DNA of 64,000 nt, from positions 186,001-250,000 of the forward strand of contig JAEWIZ010000002.1 of assembly GCA_023386815.1 (NCBI GenBank). The letters are read 5' to 3'. This DNA is from Bacillota bacterium (GTDB lineage Bacteria; Bacillota; Clostridia; Lachnospirales; Lachnospiraceae). The notes below the pieces were generated by a model. The model was not told the origin of the DNA, searched no databases, and saw only the letters and a list, made by a program, of their open reading frames with translations. Shown piece after piece: positions 1-9,459 of this stretch; position 1 is the first letter of the stretch, and the number at the start of each line of letters is the position of its first letter. Made by a program: the position numbers and the translations under genes.

Positions 1-540
1 GCTTGCAAGAAAATAGATAGAGGTTATCCCAATCATTTTCCAGGAGATCATAATTACGATCATCCGCTTCGTCCAGACCGGATCCCCCAGCCAGTTTGGT
101 CCTTCGATTCCGAAGATTCCAAGCATCTGGTTAACGAGACCGAACTCCGAGTTAAATAACCATTTCCAGAGTAAAACTAAAGCAACGATCGAGGAGATAT
201 ACGGCAGATAATACAATACACGAAACACTTTATTCCCTTTGATTTCCTTCTGACAAGCCAGTGCAAATAGTAATCCAAGAGTCATGTAAACCGGGATTGG
301 CAGCAACATATATATGGTATTTTTCACAGCAATCCAGAATTTACTATCTTGAAACAATTCAATAAAATTCCCCAGGCCGATAAAGGTTTTTGTACGTACT
401 AATACATTCCAGTCTGTCATTGCTGCAATGATGCATAGGCAAAGCGGTAATAAGAAGAAAAATCCAAACTGGAGCAGGGAGGGTAATACAAACAAGAAAC
501 CTGCGACTCTTTCTTTACTCTTTAAATTCTTTTTTGACAT
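1..540 (-). CDS. Sugar ABC transporter permease, MalF/UgpA type (partial, 3' end outside window)
   Basis: This is the first 180 codons of a binding-protein-dependent sugar ABC permease; the gene runs off the left edge. It reads from an ATG at 540. A short charged N-terminus (MSKKNLKSKERVAGF) is followed by a hydrophobic helix (LFVLPSLLQFGFFFLLPLC), then a segment like the periplasmic loop of MalF-type permeases (WNVLVRTKTFIGLGNFIELF) and further helices including VFRVLYYLPYISSIVALVLL. It lies 117 bp downstream of the solute-binding protein gene on the same strand, so the two probably form one operon with a second permease and further genes beyond the edge. The conserved EAA loop is outside the window. 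The substrate cannot be read from the sequence. Confidence 0.88.
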   Translation of the reverse strand, partial: MSKKNLKSKERVAGFLFVLPSLLQFGFFFLLPLCLCIIAAMTDWNVLVRTKTFIGLGNFIELFQDSKFWIAVKNTIYMLLPIPVYMTLGLLFALACQKEIKGNKVFRVLYYLPYISSIVALVLLWKWLFNSEFGLVNQMLGIFGIEGPNWLGDPVWTKRMIVIMISWKMIGITSIYFLAS

Positions 541-619
541 ATCGTAATTAGCTCCTGCATTTTGTAGGGACAGCCGTCAAGGCTGCCAGTTGATTAAGCT
601 CCGGCTTATTTACAGCAGC

Positions 620-645
620 ATTAGCGGGAGCCGGCTCCCGCTAAT
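620..645. promoter_or_regulatory. Perfect 26-bp palindrome between binding protein and permease
   Basis: Two 13-bp arms (ATTAGCGGGAGCC and its exact reverse complement) meet with no spacer, giving a GC-rich hairpin just after the stop codon of the binding protein gene. No T-run follows on the minus strand. I therefore read it as an mRNA-stabilising or processing hairpin that would raise binding-protein output over permease, not as a full terminator. That role is inference. Confidence 0.55.
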
Positions 646-657
646 GGAATTCCTATG

Positions 658-2037
658 CTACTTACTTAAGGACTTCTGCTGTTCTATGCTTTTATCTAGT
701 AACTGCTGAACAGGATCTACCATGGAAGCGCAGTAATCCGCCGCACTGATCTCTCCGTCATAGACAGCTTCTATACCGGAATTAAACTCACTCCACCACT
801 CCTGGTTGAAGGTACGGGACTGGGTGGCAAGACGTCCGTAATCATCTAATACATTCAAGAAAGCCTTTTTATTGGCCGGTGCCTTATCCATGCTTGAATA
901 TTCTCCATAAGCCATATCCTTTAAGGTAGGAACAGACATACCGGTTGTATAGCTGGTACGCTGAGCATCTTCATTGAAGGCAAGAAAGGCAGCTAAATTG
1001 CAGGCAGCGGTGATATTATCGCTGGTAGGTGCAACTGCTAAACCGGCACTACCAAACCATACAGCCTTTTCTCCGGTATTGGGGCCAACCGGCCAATCCA
1101 TCAGATCCCATTCAAAATCGCAGTTATTCCAAAGATCGGCAGTTGCCCAGGAGCCAACACCCATCATACCAAGTTTTCCTTGCATAAATCGATCATAACT
1201 GCTTAAGGAAGTTTCTTCCGAAGAGGATGGAGCTACTTTATATTTACAGCGAAGGTCTGCTACAAACTGAAGGGCTTCTGTGAATTTAGGATCCGCAAAG
1301 GTAACCTTTGTCAGCGAATCATCCAGCCAGTTCGCACCATTTGACCATACAGCTGACTCCAAAGAATACATGGAAGTTCCATAAACATCATTCTTTGTTA
1401 ATTTCTGTGCGGCTGCAAGATAATCATTCCAATCCCAGGGATCACTTTCTGTCGGAGGTGTAATACCAGCCGCTTCAAACAGATCTTTGTTATATACTAC
1501 AGAAAATGCACTGACATCCTTGGGCAGTGCATAAATTGATCCATTGCCCAGACCAGTTCCATCATATTTATAAATATTAATTGCATTTGCCCAAACATTA
1601 TCTACGTCAAATATTTCGTTATTATTTACATATGTAGTCAAATCATACAAATTGCCGGTAGCAGCATATTTCATAACATAATCAACGCCACAATAAAATA
1701 CATCCGGCTGTTCATCTGCTGCAATCATATTCTGCAGTTTGGTATCAAAGTCGCTGGCGGGAACAACAAGATAATTAACTTTAACGTTCTTGTATTGAGC
1801 TTCAAATTGATCAATCATCGCCTGGAAGGTGGCAACCTCTGAATCATTTCCCCACCCCATAAACGTCAGCTCAATTGGGTCATCCTGTTCCGCGCCCTTT
1901 GTTGCCGTTTCATCATTCTGTTGTTCTGTACCTTGATTGCCCGTGTCTGTTGAAGTATCTTTGCCCTTTCCCGCGCATCCGGTCAATCCAACGAAAATAA
2001 AGAACACAATTAAAACTAATAAATTAATTTTTTTCAT
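658..2037 (-). CDS. Extracellular sugar-binding lipoprotein of an ABC transporter (family 1 solute-binding protein)
   Basis: A 459-aa secreted lipoprotein that would capture an oligosaccharide or sugar outside the cell and deliver it to the permease. The N-terminus is a lipoprotein signal peptide ending in the lipobox LTGC (Cys about residue 21), then a low-complexity Thr/Asp/Gln linker (about 25-52). The mature domain starts at DPIELTFMGWGNDSE and contains the family 1 pattern of a DVFYCG motif, VVYNKDLFEAAGI, and late aromatic residues. The start at 2037 has a GGGAG site six bases upstream. It is read divergently from the ArsR-type regulator at 2339, which is the likely controller. The family is clear; the ligand is not. 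Confidence 0.9.
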   Translation of the reverse strand: MKKINLLVLIVFFIFVGLTGCAGKGKDTSTDTGNQGTEQQNDETATKGAEQDDPIELTFMGWGNDSEVATFQAMIDQFEAQYKNVKVNYLVVPASDFDTKLQNMIAADEQPDVFYCGVDYVMKYAATGNLYDLTTYVNNNEIFDVDNVWANAINIYKYDGTGLGNGSIYALPKDVSAFSVVYNKDLFEAAGITPPTESDPWDWNDYLAAAQKLTKNDVYGTSMYSLESAVWSNGANWLDDSLTKVTFADPKFTEALQFVADLRCKYKVAPSSSEETSLSSYDRFMQGKLGMMGVGSWATADLWNNCDFEWDLMDWPVGPNTGEKAVWFGSAGLAVAPTSDNITAACNLAAFLAFNEDAQRTSYTTGMSVPTLKDMAYGEYSSMDKAPANKKAFLNVLDDYGRLATQSRTFNQEWWSEFNSGIEAVYDGEISAADYCASMVDPVQQLLDKSIEQQKSLSK

Positions 2038-2154
2038 ATAATCTCCCTTTCATAAGATAATTCTATTTGGAACATAAATTATATTATAAATATCTTATTA
2101 AACTATTAATTCTCCTTTCTTATTATTTTTATTTATAACATATTTTTTGTTCCT

Positions 2155-2182
2155 TTTATATCTTTAGCTTAGCATCAGTCAA
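2155..2182 (-). promoter_or_regulatory. Putative sigma-A promoter of the sugar-binding protein operon
   Basis: Reading the minus strand, TTGACT (2182-2177) and TATAAA (2160-2155) are separated by 16 bases. Transcription would begin near 2148, giving a leader of about 110 bases. A second possible -35 (TTGACA, 2194-2189) lies just upstream. The prediction rests on consensus match alone. Confidence 0.45.
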
Positions 2183-2299
2183 TGTATTTGTCAATATTTT
2201 ATTTATTTAAATATCTAAATTGTGCTTTATTACTAATTTATAACAATATTATTATTATTTATATCCGTGTCGCTTTTCATAGACATATAAAATAAAATG

Positions 2300-2307
2300 T
2301 GCTATGA
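2300..2307 (+). promoter_or_regulatory. Possible extended -10 element for the ArsR-type regulator
   Basis: TG-C-TATGAT lies 32 bases upstream of the chosen ATG at 2339. No convincing -35 is seen, which an extended -10 can tolerate. This is a weak prediction. Confidence 0.25.
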
Positions 2308-2338
2308 TTTAATTAAACCAAATATATTGGAGGTTAAT

Positions 2339-3265
2339 ATGGCGAAAACACTAGAACTGAATGCAGACAATGACGAAATGCTATGCAATGTTTCCAAAGC
2401 TCTTTCATCTCTGGATCGAATTAAAATAATCAAACTATTGTATTATAATAGCTATAATATTGGTGAAATAGCAGAACAGCTGCAGATACCAGCATCTACT
2501 GCTGCTTTGCATGTACGCATTTTAGAGGGTGCCGGTCTAATCCATACCGAGAATCAACCAGGAAATCGTGGTTCCATGAAATTATGCAGTCGGAAAAATG
2601 ATTATATTAATATTCGATTAAACGGATTATCCACAGGAGTGGATCAGATCTCTACAATCTCTATGCCTGTAGGAGCTTACACTGACTGCCGAATAACCCC
2701 AACCTGCGGTCTGGCAGATGCAGATGGCTACATCGGATATGAAGACCGGCCGGCTGATTTCTTTTTACCCTCCAGGTTTAATGCACAGCTGCTTTGGACA
2801 GCCGGTGGCTATGTAGAATATAAATTCCCCTATGCCATTGATTCTTCTAAAAACCTGAAACAGCTTCTTTTAACCTTTGAAGTTTGCTCCGAAGTAGCAA
2901 ACTACCGGGAGAACTGGAAGTCCGATATTACTCTTTGGATTAATGGTAAGGAATGCGGAACCTATCGAAGCCCCGGTGATTTTGGAGCAAGAAGGGGCCG
3001 GCTAAATCCTTCCTGGTGGGAAAGCGGGGTAACACAATATGGTTTACTGACAACCTTTACCATTACTGATAAGGCGGTCTTTATTAATAATGAAGAATGC
3101 GGACGCATCGGTCTGTCAAACTTAGCTTTAAAGGATAACAGTTTTATTACGGTACGGATCGGAAACAAAGAAGATGCGGAATTCCCGGGAGGTTTTAATT
3201 TATTCGGGCAGAAGTTTGGAGATTATGAGCAGGATATTAATATGTCCTTCATTTATGAAATTTAA
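2339..3265 (+). CDS. ArsR-family winged-helix regulator with a C-terminal beta-rich domain
   Basis: A 308-aa protein. Residues about 12-75 are an ArsR-type winged helix (KALSSLDRIKIIKLL, NIGEIAEQLQIPASTAALHVRIL), where the recognition helix sits in the second motif. Residues about 110-308 are a different domain, rich in aromatic residues and predicted strands (for example DITLWINGKECG and FITVRIGNKEDAE). It resembles a sugar-binding jelly roll, but I cannot assign a family. The start is the ATG at 2339 because GGAGG lies five bases upstream (2329-2333); an in-frame upstream ATG at 2297 lacks such a site. It is divergent from the sugar ABC operon and is its likely repressor, with the C-terminal domain a candidate sugar sensor (inference). 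Confidence 0.8.
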   Translation: MAKTLELNADNDEMLCNVSKALSSLDRIKIIKLLYYNSYNIGEIAEQLQIPASTAALHVRILEGAGLIHTENQPGNRGSMKLCSRKNDYINIRLNGLSTGVDQISTISMPVGAYTDCRITPTCGLADADGYIGYEDRPADFFLPSRFNAQLLWTAGGYVEYKFPYAIDSSKNLKQLLLTFEVCSEVANYRENWKSDITLWINGKECGTYRSPGDFGARRGRLNPSWWESGVTQYGLLTTFTITDKAVFINNEECGRIGLSNLALKDNSFITVRIGNKEDAEFPGGFNLFGQKFGDYEQDINMSFIYEI

Positions 3266-3348
3266 TTCTAGAAAATAAAAGTCTTTCAATAACTTTTACA
3301 ATAACATAGCGTGTTTGCTATATAAAAAGTATGTGGCAGATAAAAAGA

Positions 3349-3388
3349 TACCCACCGATATTTATGTGAATAAAAATATCGGTGGGTA
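3349..3388 (-). terminator. Rho-independent terminator after polC
   Basis: Two 15-bp perfect arms (3349-3363 and 3374-3388) surround a 10-base loop. On the minus strand the hairpin is followed by CTTTTTAT, so it ends the polC transcript. No T-run follows on the plus strand. Confidence 0.8.
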
Positions 3389-3457
3389 AATGCGTCATGA
3401 TATCAAATATCTTAACTAAATGGCATTAATTATCTAGCTATTTCATCTTTTATAATC

Positions 3458-6400
3458 TTAACCCAAAAAATCCATTAATGACATCTGATTCGTAGCTGGC
3501 AAGTCGCCTAACAGTCCCATCTTCGCCATATTATCAACCACTGTCGAGCTGACCTTACTCCGGATTTTAAAATCGTCTCTTGATAAGAATGCCCCTTGCT
3601 TTGCTGCTTCTACCACAGCATCTGCCGCCTTCTCTCCCAGACCATCAATTGTACTCAGGGAAGGCATCAGTTTTCCATCAATGATCTGGAAATCATGTGC
3701 TTTCGCTGTATAGATATCAATCGGCAGAAAGGTAAAGCCACGAGCATACATTTCCTGTACAATACGCATATCCTTGAAGGTATCCTGCTCCTTCTTGGTT
3801 AAGGTATTACTTCTGCGCTTATAGTCCGCAATATGCATCTCCAGCTTTTCCCTTCCCAGACACATCAGCTCGTAATTAAAGGCTGATGCACGGATTGAGA
3901 AATATGCAGCGTAATATGCCAACGGATAATAAACTTTAAAATATGCTATACGGAAAGCCATCATTACATAGGCCGCTGCATGTGCCTTCGGGAACATGTA
4001 CTTGATCTGCTTACAAGACCAGATATACCAGTCCGGTACCCCTGCTGCTGTCATAGCAGCTTCCATCTCAGGTGTCAGACCCTTTCCTTTACGAACACTT
4101 TCCATAATCTTAAAGGACTGACCCGGTTCTACACCTGTAGCAATCAAATATATCATAATGTCGTCACGGGTACAGATTGCAGTGGTCAGGGTACAGGTTC
4201 CGCTCTGAATCAAAGTCTGTGCATTGTTCAGCCATACGTCGGTACCGTGGGATAATCCAGAAATTCGCACCAAATCGGAAAAGGACTTCGGTTTCGTATC
4301 CTTAACCATCTGCATAACAAAATCCGTACCAAACTCAGGAATACCAAGGCAGCCCAGCTCACAACCGTCCAGATCCTTTGGCGTCACACCAAGAGCACTG
4401 GTATCTCGAAATAAACTTAGTACCTTTTGCTCATCCAGACGAATCTGCTTCGCATCAATTCCCGTGATATCCTCCAATTTACGAATCATCGTAGGATCAT
4501 CATGTCCCAGGATATCTAGCTTCAATAGATTATGATCGATGGAGTGGTAATCAAAATGCGTGGTAATTGTGCTTGTGGTCATATCGTTAGCTGGACGCTG
4601 TACCGGCGTAAAGGAATAGATATTCTCACCATGTGGCATAACTACAATACCACCTGGATGCTGTCCGGTAGTTCTTCGGACACCTACCAGCCCACCTACA
4701 ATGCGGTCTATTTCTACATTCCGTTTATGAATACCACGCTCTTCAAAATAATTTTTCACATAGCCGAAGGCGGTTTTATCCGCTAAGGTACCAATCGTTC
4801 CTGCACGGAAGGTATGTCCTTTTCCAAAAAGTACTTCTGTATATTCATGAGCTTTACTTTGATACTCACCGGAGAAGTTAAGATCGATATCCGGTTCCTT
4901 GTCTCCATAGAAGCCGAGGAAGGTTTCAAATGGAATATCATGTCCATCCTTCATTAAGGGCTGTCCGCACTCCGGACATGCCCGGTCCGGCATATCACAT
5001 CCTGAACTTCCACCGTACTTTTTAACCTCCTCTGAGGTAAAATCCGAAAAATGACAATTCCCGCAATAATAATGTGGCGGAAGTGGATTTACTTCTGTAA
5101 TTCCAGCCATGGTTGCCACAAAGGAGGATCCTACAGATCCTCGAGAACCAACCAGATAACCGTCCTCATTTGATTTCCAAACCAGCTTCTGGGCTATAAT
5201 ATACATAACCGCAAAGCCATTGTTAATAATGGACTTTAATTCATGCTCTAGGCGAGCTTCCACCTGCTCAGGCAGCTTTTCACCATACATGGAATGAGCT
5301 TTATCATAGCATATATTTCTTAAGTTTTCTTCTGAGTTTGGCAGTACGGGAGGGCATTTATCCGGGCGAACCGGCGATATCTTCTCGATCCTACTGGCAA
5401 TTAGATTGGGGTTCGTAATTACTACTTCCTCAGCCTTCGCCCTTCCCAGATAAGAGAACTCTTCCAGCATTTCCTCCGTTGTACGAAAGTACAGTGCTGC
5501 CTGCTCATCTGCATCCTTAAAGCCCTTTCCTGCTAAAATAATACGTCTATAAATCTCATCATCCGGATCTAAGAAATGTACGTCGCAGGTCGCTACCACC
5601 GGCTTCTTATACTCCTCTCCCAGAGCAACAATTTTTCGATTTAATTCCATCAGATCCTCACGGGTATTGATGTCTTTTTCCTTCTCACTGCGAATCATAA
5701 ACTCATTATTGCTTAAGGGCTGAATCTCCAGATAGTCATAGAAATTCACAAGTCTTGCGATCTGTTCATGAGACTTATTACCAAGGATGGCCTGAAATAC
5801 CTCTCCAGCCTCACAAGCAGATCCCAGTATGATACCCTCTCTGCATTCCATCAATAAGCTCTTCGGTATCTTTGGTCTTTTATTAAAATACTCAATATGG
5901 GATAGAGATACCATTTTATATAAATTCACACGTCCCACATCATTACTGGCTAATAAAATAGCATGATATGCGGGCAGTTTACGGATGGCCTCCTTTGATA
6001 GCTTTCCCAGTTTATCTATTTCATCAACCTTCGTTATCTCCCGCTCTCTTAACATAGCACACATTTTTATAAATATTTCTGAGGTTGCACCTGCGTCATC
6101 TACGGCTCGATGATGATTCTCAAGGGATACATTTAAAGCCTTCACAACCGTATTTAATTTATAACGGCTGAGATCCGGAAGAAGGATTCTTGCTAGTCCA
6201 ACGGTATCTATGACAGTGAATTCTATCTGAATTCCCAAGCGCTGCGCATTTTTTTGAATAAAGCCAACATCGAAGGACGCATTATGCGCTACCAGACTGC
6301 AGCCCTCACAAAAGGCAAGAAATTCGGGTAAAACCGTTTCTATCTTAGGAGCTCCAATCACCATATCATCGTTAATATGAGTTAATTGCTCAATCTCATA

Positions 6401-8077
6401 GGGAATTGGAATTTCAGGATTAATGAATGTGCTATATTTGTCAGTGACTTCACCATTTATGACCTTCACTGCACCAATCTCGATAATTCTATCGTTATTC
6501 TGACTAAAACCAGTAGTCTCAATATCAAAAACTACAAAGGGATCCTCCAGACTCTGTTCTTTGGGATTTGTTACCACTTCTTTGATATCATCCACCAGAT
6601 ATGCTTCCATCCCATAAATGATCTTAAATTCCTTTGCCCTTTTCTGCTCCGCTTCATCCTTATAATCTTTCGGGTTTAAGGTATGGTTCGCTTCCGGGAA
6701 AGACTGCACTACTCCGTGATCAGTGATGGCAACCGCACTATGTCCCCATTTGAAAGCACGCTTGATCAAAGCCTTCACATCTACCACAGAATCCATATCG
6801 CTCATCATTGTATGGGCATGGAGTTCCACACGCTTCTCTGGCGCATTATCACTTCTGCTTGCTGTAAAATCACTAATTGTCTTAATGCCAACCACAGATC
6901 CTATGGTGATATCTCTTTCATAGGTATCCATCTGCGCGATTCCCTTAAGCATATAGAAGCCTCCCGGCTTCAATACGGAATTAATCTCATCGACTTCGAT
7001 GGTCTTCGCATATAACTTCACCTTAATGGAATCAGTGAAATCTGTGATGTTAAATGTAATAATACTTTTTTCATTACCAATGGTTCTGGATTCCGGTTTA
7101 ATTAATTTACCTCGGATTACCACCTCTCCGATCTCTCCAATGATATCACAAACCGGCATAGAACTTCCGTCAAAATTACGTCCATAAACAATGGATGGAT
7201 CAGGAGGAAGCTTGCGATAGCTTGACCTTGCTTTATCATATGCACTTTTGCCCCCGGTTTTCGTGAAAGCTTCAGACTTTGCTCCATTATCCATCTTTCC
7301 GGCAGCTGACTTCGCTGTTGCTTTTTCTACTCCTGTAGATCCAGCTTTAGCCTGTGCTGGCATCTTGCTATTCGCCTGGGTGTTCGCTGTCTTATCTATT
7401 GTATTATTTGAATTACCAACATCTATCATAGAACCATTTGAACTAACCGAAGCACTTATGTCTGCTCCTGTATTTTCACCCTCTGGTGAAGCAACTGTAT
7501 ATCCTTCCTCTTCCGCTTCCTTAGCAGACATCTTGAGCATCTGCTTGCGATATTCCTGTTCATGATCTTCTGTATTATCCGTCGGTTCAAGATATTCCAA
7601 AGAGACTCTGACGGTATAATCAAATCGTTCCTGAAACATAGTCTCCAGATAATCCTTAAGTTTCGACATTTTTTCTTTTGCCACGCAGCTATCTGTTACA
7701 CGGACTTTTATCATCGTCTCTTCCACCAGCACCTGCGCACTCTGGAATATATGATGTGTAACAACACTTTGTTCCTTTAGCTCCTCTAAGATGCTGTCAC
7801 GATAAATCGGAAAAAGATTCACCAAATTATACTGAGCCGACAATTCAAACTGCGGCTTTAATATTGCTTTCATTCCCGTATGTAAAAAGAGCTGCCGATT
7901 CAGCAGATCTTCCATCCTTTTGATTTGAATCCTGCTGATCAGCCTGGTGCTGCGAATACAGATATACAGATTATTATTCTGTTTGGATGCCAACACCTTT
8001 AAAACATCTACTTCACCATAGAGGTTCTGTAATTCCTGATCAGCAGTTAATTGATCAAAGGTTTCAAAAAATAACAT
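3458..8077 (-). CDS. polC: DNA polymerase III alpha subunit, PolC type
   Basis: The replicative polymerase of Gram-positive bacteria, 1539 aa, with its own proofreading exonuclease. In order: N-terminal domain (1-190); a Ser/Ala/Asn/Lys-rich linker (about 190-290); OB fold (about 310-400); PHP domain beginning VELHAHTMMSD (His420 and His422); DEDD exonuclease with DIETTG at 518-523, inserted in the PHP domain; polymerase core with GSRGSVGSSF, a zinc-type cysteine cluster (CGNCH ... CPECG) and the catalytic aspartates in PDIDLNFSG; then the C-terminal helix-hairpin-helix region. It is roughly 80-100 residues longer than typical PolC, and the linker accounts for this. AAAGGAG precedes the ATG. 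It is last in the pyrH-to-polC gene line, 35 bp after ispG. Confidence 0.98.
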   Translation of the reverse strand: MLFFETFDQLTADQELQNLYGEVDVLKVLASKQNNNLYICIRSTRLISRIQIKRMEDLLNRQLFLHTGMKAILKPQFELSAQYNLVNLFPIYRDSILEELKEQSVVTHHIFQSAQVLVEETMIKVRVTDSCVAKEKMSKLKDYLETMFQERFDYTVRVSLEYLEPTDNTEDHEQEYRKQMLKMSAKEAEEEGYTVASPEGENTGADISASVSSNGSMIDVGNSNNTIDKTANTQANSKMPAQAKAGSTGVEKATAKSAAGKMDNGAKSEAFTKTGGKSAYDKARSSYRKLPPDPSIVYGRNFDGSSMPVCDIIGEIGEVVIRGKLIKPESRTIGNEKSIITFNITDFTDSIKVKLYAKTIEVDEINSVLKPGGFYMLKGIAQMDTYERDITIGSVVGIKTISDFTASRSDNAPEKRVELHAHTMMSDMDSVVDVKALIKRAFKWGHSAVAITDHGVVQSFPEANHTLNPKDYKDEAEQKRAKEFKIIYGMEAYLVDDIKEVVTNPKEQSLEDPFVVFDIETTGFSQNNDRIIEIGAVKVINGEVTDKYSTFINPEIPIPYEIEQLTHINDDMVIGAPKIETVLPEFLAFCEGCSLVAHNASFDVGFIQKNAQRLGIQIEFTVIDTVGLARILLPDLSRYKLNTVVKALNVSLENHHRAVDDAGATSEIFIKMCAMLREREITKVDEIDKLGKLSKEAIRKLPAYHAILLASNDVGRVNLYKMVSLSHIEYFNKRPKIPKSLLMECREGIILGSACEAGEVFQAILGNKSHEQIARLVNFYDYLEIQPLSNNEFMIRSEKEKDINTREDLMELNRKIVALGEEYKKPVVATCDVHFLDPDDEIYRRIILAGKGFKDADEQAALYFRTTEEMLEEFSYLGRAKAEEVVITNPNLIASRIEKISPVRPDKCPPVLPNSEENLRNICYDKAHSMYGEKLPEQVEARLEHELKSIINNGFAVMYIIAQKLVWKSNEDGYLVGSRGSVGSSFVATMAGITEVNPLPPHYYCGNCHFSDFTSEEVKKYGGSSGCDMPDRACPECGQPLMKDGHDIPFETFLGFYGDKEPDIDLNFSGEYQSKAHEYTEVLFGKGHTFRAGTIGTLADKTAFGYVKNYFEERGIHKRNVEIDRIVGGLVGVRRTTGQHPGGIVVMPHGENIYSFTPVQRPANDMTTSTITTHFDYHSIDHNLLKLDILGHDDPTMIRKLEDITGIDAKQIRLDEQKVLSLFRDTSALGVTPKDLDGCELGCLGIPEFGTDFVMQMVKDTKPKSFSDLVRISGLSHGTDVWLNNAQTLIQSGTCTLTTAICTRDDIMIYLIATGVEPGQSFKIMESVRKGKGLTPEMEAAMTAAGVPDWYIWSCKQIKYMFPKAHAAAYVMMAFRIAYFKVYYPLAYYAAYFSIRASAFNYELMCLGREKLEMHIADYKRRSNTLTKKEQDTFKDMRIVQEMYARGFTFLPIDIYTAKAHDFQIIDGKLMPSLSTIDGLGEKAADAVVEAAKQGAFLSRDDFKIRSKVSSTVVDNMAKMGLLGDLPATNQMSLMDFLG

Positions 8078-8112
8078 AGCCCATTCTCCTTTCGAACGGA
8101 TACTTCACTAAA

Positions 8113-9168
8113 TTAATCGTTCCAATTCAAAAGTTCTTCTCTTAATACTTCCAGTAATTGATCCTCCGGAACCTTACGGATAATTTCACCCTTTTTCATA
8201 AGGAGACCTTCTCCTCTTCCTCCAGCAATTCCAATATCTGCTTCTCTGGCCTCTCCAGGACCATTCACCGCACATCCCATTACAGCTACCTTAATATCGA
8301 TATCCAGCTCCGAAACCATGTCTTCTACATCTGTAGCAAGCTTAATTAAGTCAATTTGTGTTCTGCCGCAGGTCGGACAGGAGACAACCTCAACACCGCC
8401 CTTACGAAGACCCAGGGTTTTTAATATAATCTTTGCAGAGCGAATCTCTTCCACCGGATCACCTGTCAAGGATACACGGATCGTATCTCCGATTCCCTGA
8501 TAAAGTATCACGCCCAGACCTAATGCAGACTTAATATTTCCGGCATTTACCGTTCCAGCTTCCGTAATTCCTACATGTAAAGGATAATTGGTTTGTGACG
8601 CAATCAGTTCATGAGCTTTGATACACATCATAACATCCGAGGATTTGATGCTAATGACCAATTGATCATAGTCCATATCCTCAATTCGCTTCACCTTTTC
8701 GAGCGCACTTTCAACCAAGCCCTCTGCTGTAACTTTACCGTATTTCGCAATAATGTCCTTTTCCAAAGAGCCACTATTAACACCAACACGAATTGGAATA
8801 TTACGCTCCTTCGCAACAGATACAACCGCTTTTAGCTTTTCATCATTACCGATGTTACCCGGATTAATCCTAATCTTATCGGCACCATGTTCCATAGCAG
8901 CAATCGCAAGACGATAATCAAAATGTATATCAGCCACCAAGGGAATGGTTATATTCTTCTTAATCTCAGCCATAGCAACAGCTGCTTCCTGGCTGGGAAC
9001 CGTACAACGCACGATGTCGCAACCAGCACTTGTTAATCTGTGAATTTGCTCCACAGTCCCCTTCACATCTTCTGTCCTGGTATTCGTCATAGACTGAATT
9101 AAAATCGGATTACCACCTCCAATCACCCGATCACCAATTCGAATCACCTTTGTATTCTCGCGAAACAT
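8113..9168 (-). CDS. ispG: 4-hydroxy-3-methylbut-2-en-1-yl diphosphate synthase
   Basis: IspG (GcpE) catalyses the reductive ring opening of methylerythritol cyclodiphosphate, the penultimate step of the MEP isoprenoid pathway, using a [4Fe-4S] cluster. The 351-aa protein has the TIM-barrel start (GGGNPILIQSMTNT, DIVRCTVP, LVADIHFDYRLA) and the C-terminal cluster-binding region with SCPTCGRT and MGCAVNGPGEA, which hold the expected three cysteines. The length is normal for the short bacterial form. The ATG at 9168 has AAAGGATG upstream. It shares an operon direction with dxr, the first committed MEP enzyme, but the toxin locus at 9.5 kb separates it from rseP. Confidence 0.97.
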   Translation of the reverse strand: MFRENTKVIRIGDRVIGGGNPILIQSMTNTRTEDVKGTVEQIHRLTSAGCDIVRCTVPSQEAAVAMAEIKKNITIPLVADIHFDYRLAIAAMEHGADKIRINPGNIGNDEKLKAVVSVAKERNIPIRVGVNSGSLEKDIIAKYGKVTAEGLVESALEKVKRIEDMDYDQLVISIKSSDVMMCIKAHELIASQTNYPLHVGITEAGTVNAGNIKSALGLGVILYQGIGDTIRVSLTGDPVEEIRSAKIILKTLGLRKGGVEVVSCPTCGRTQIDLIKLATDVEDMVSELDIDIKVAVMGCAVNGPGEAREADIGIAGGRGEGLLMKKGEIIRKVPEDQLLEVLREELLNWND

Positions 9169-9409
9169 AAAATCACATCCTTTCGTATACTAACTAACAT
9201 GAATTCTTTCATTTATCATCATTAATTTTTGACTTTTATCTTAATACGCTCCGATTAAAAGATATAAGAGTTATAAACATAACACCAAAGATAGGAAGAA
9301 ACTATATTTCCTATCATCGAATCTACAACGCATTAAGAGTAACTTTATCGAAAAAAGACTTTCCGCTAAACTATATTACATAACTTTAATTACCCCGTTG
9401 TGGTGAAAA
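9169..9409. other. AT-rich intergenic DNA upstream of ispG
   Basis: No gene is visible. There is a small hairpin (GATAGGAA 9290-9297 with TTCCTATC 9308-9315) with no T-run on either side. Confidence 0.4.
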
Positions 9410-9453
9410 AACAGTAACCACAACTTTACAAAATCAGTGGCTACTGTTATAAT
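9410..9453 (+). promoter_or_regulatory. Strong promoter of the antitoxin-like RNA, with a flanking inverted repeat
   Basis: TTTACA (9425-9430), a 17-base spacer and TATAAT (9448-9453) preceded by TG one base upstream make an almost consensus extended sigma-A promoter on the plus strand, opposite to all neighbouring genes. A 12-bp inverted repeat with one mismatch (9410-9421 and 9437-9448) flanks the -35 box and could be an operator. Confidence 0.75.
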
Positions 9454-9459
9454 ATAGGT

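Noticed and set aside
974..1198. Plus-strand frames inside the binding-protein, polC and che genes
   Set aside because: They are shadows of strong minus-strand genes and none has a ribosome site or domain.
9290..9315. Small hairpin upstream of ispG as a terminator
   Set aside because: There is no T-run on either side.
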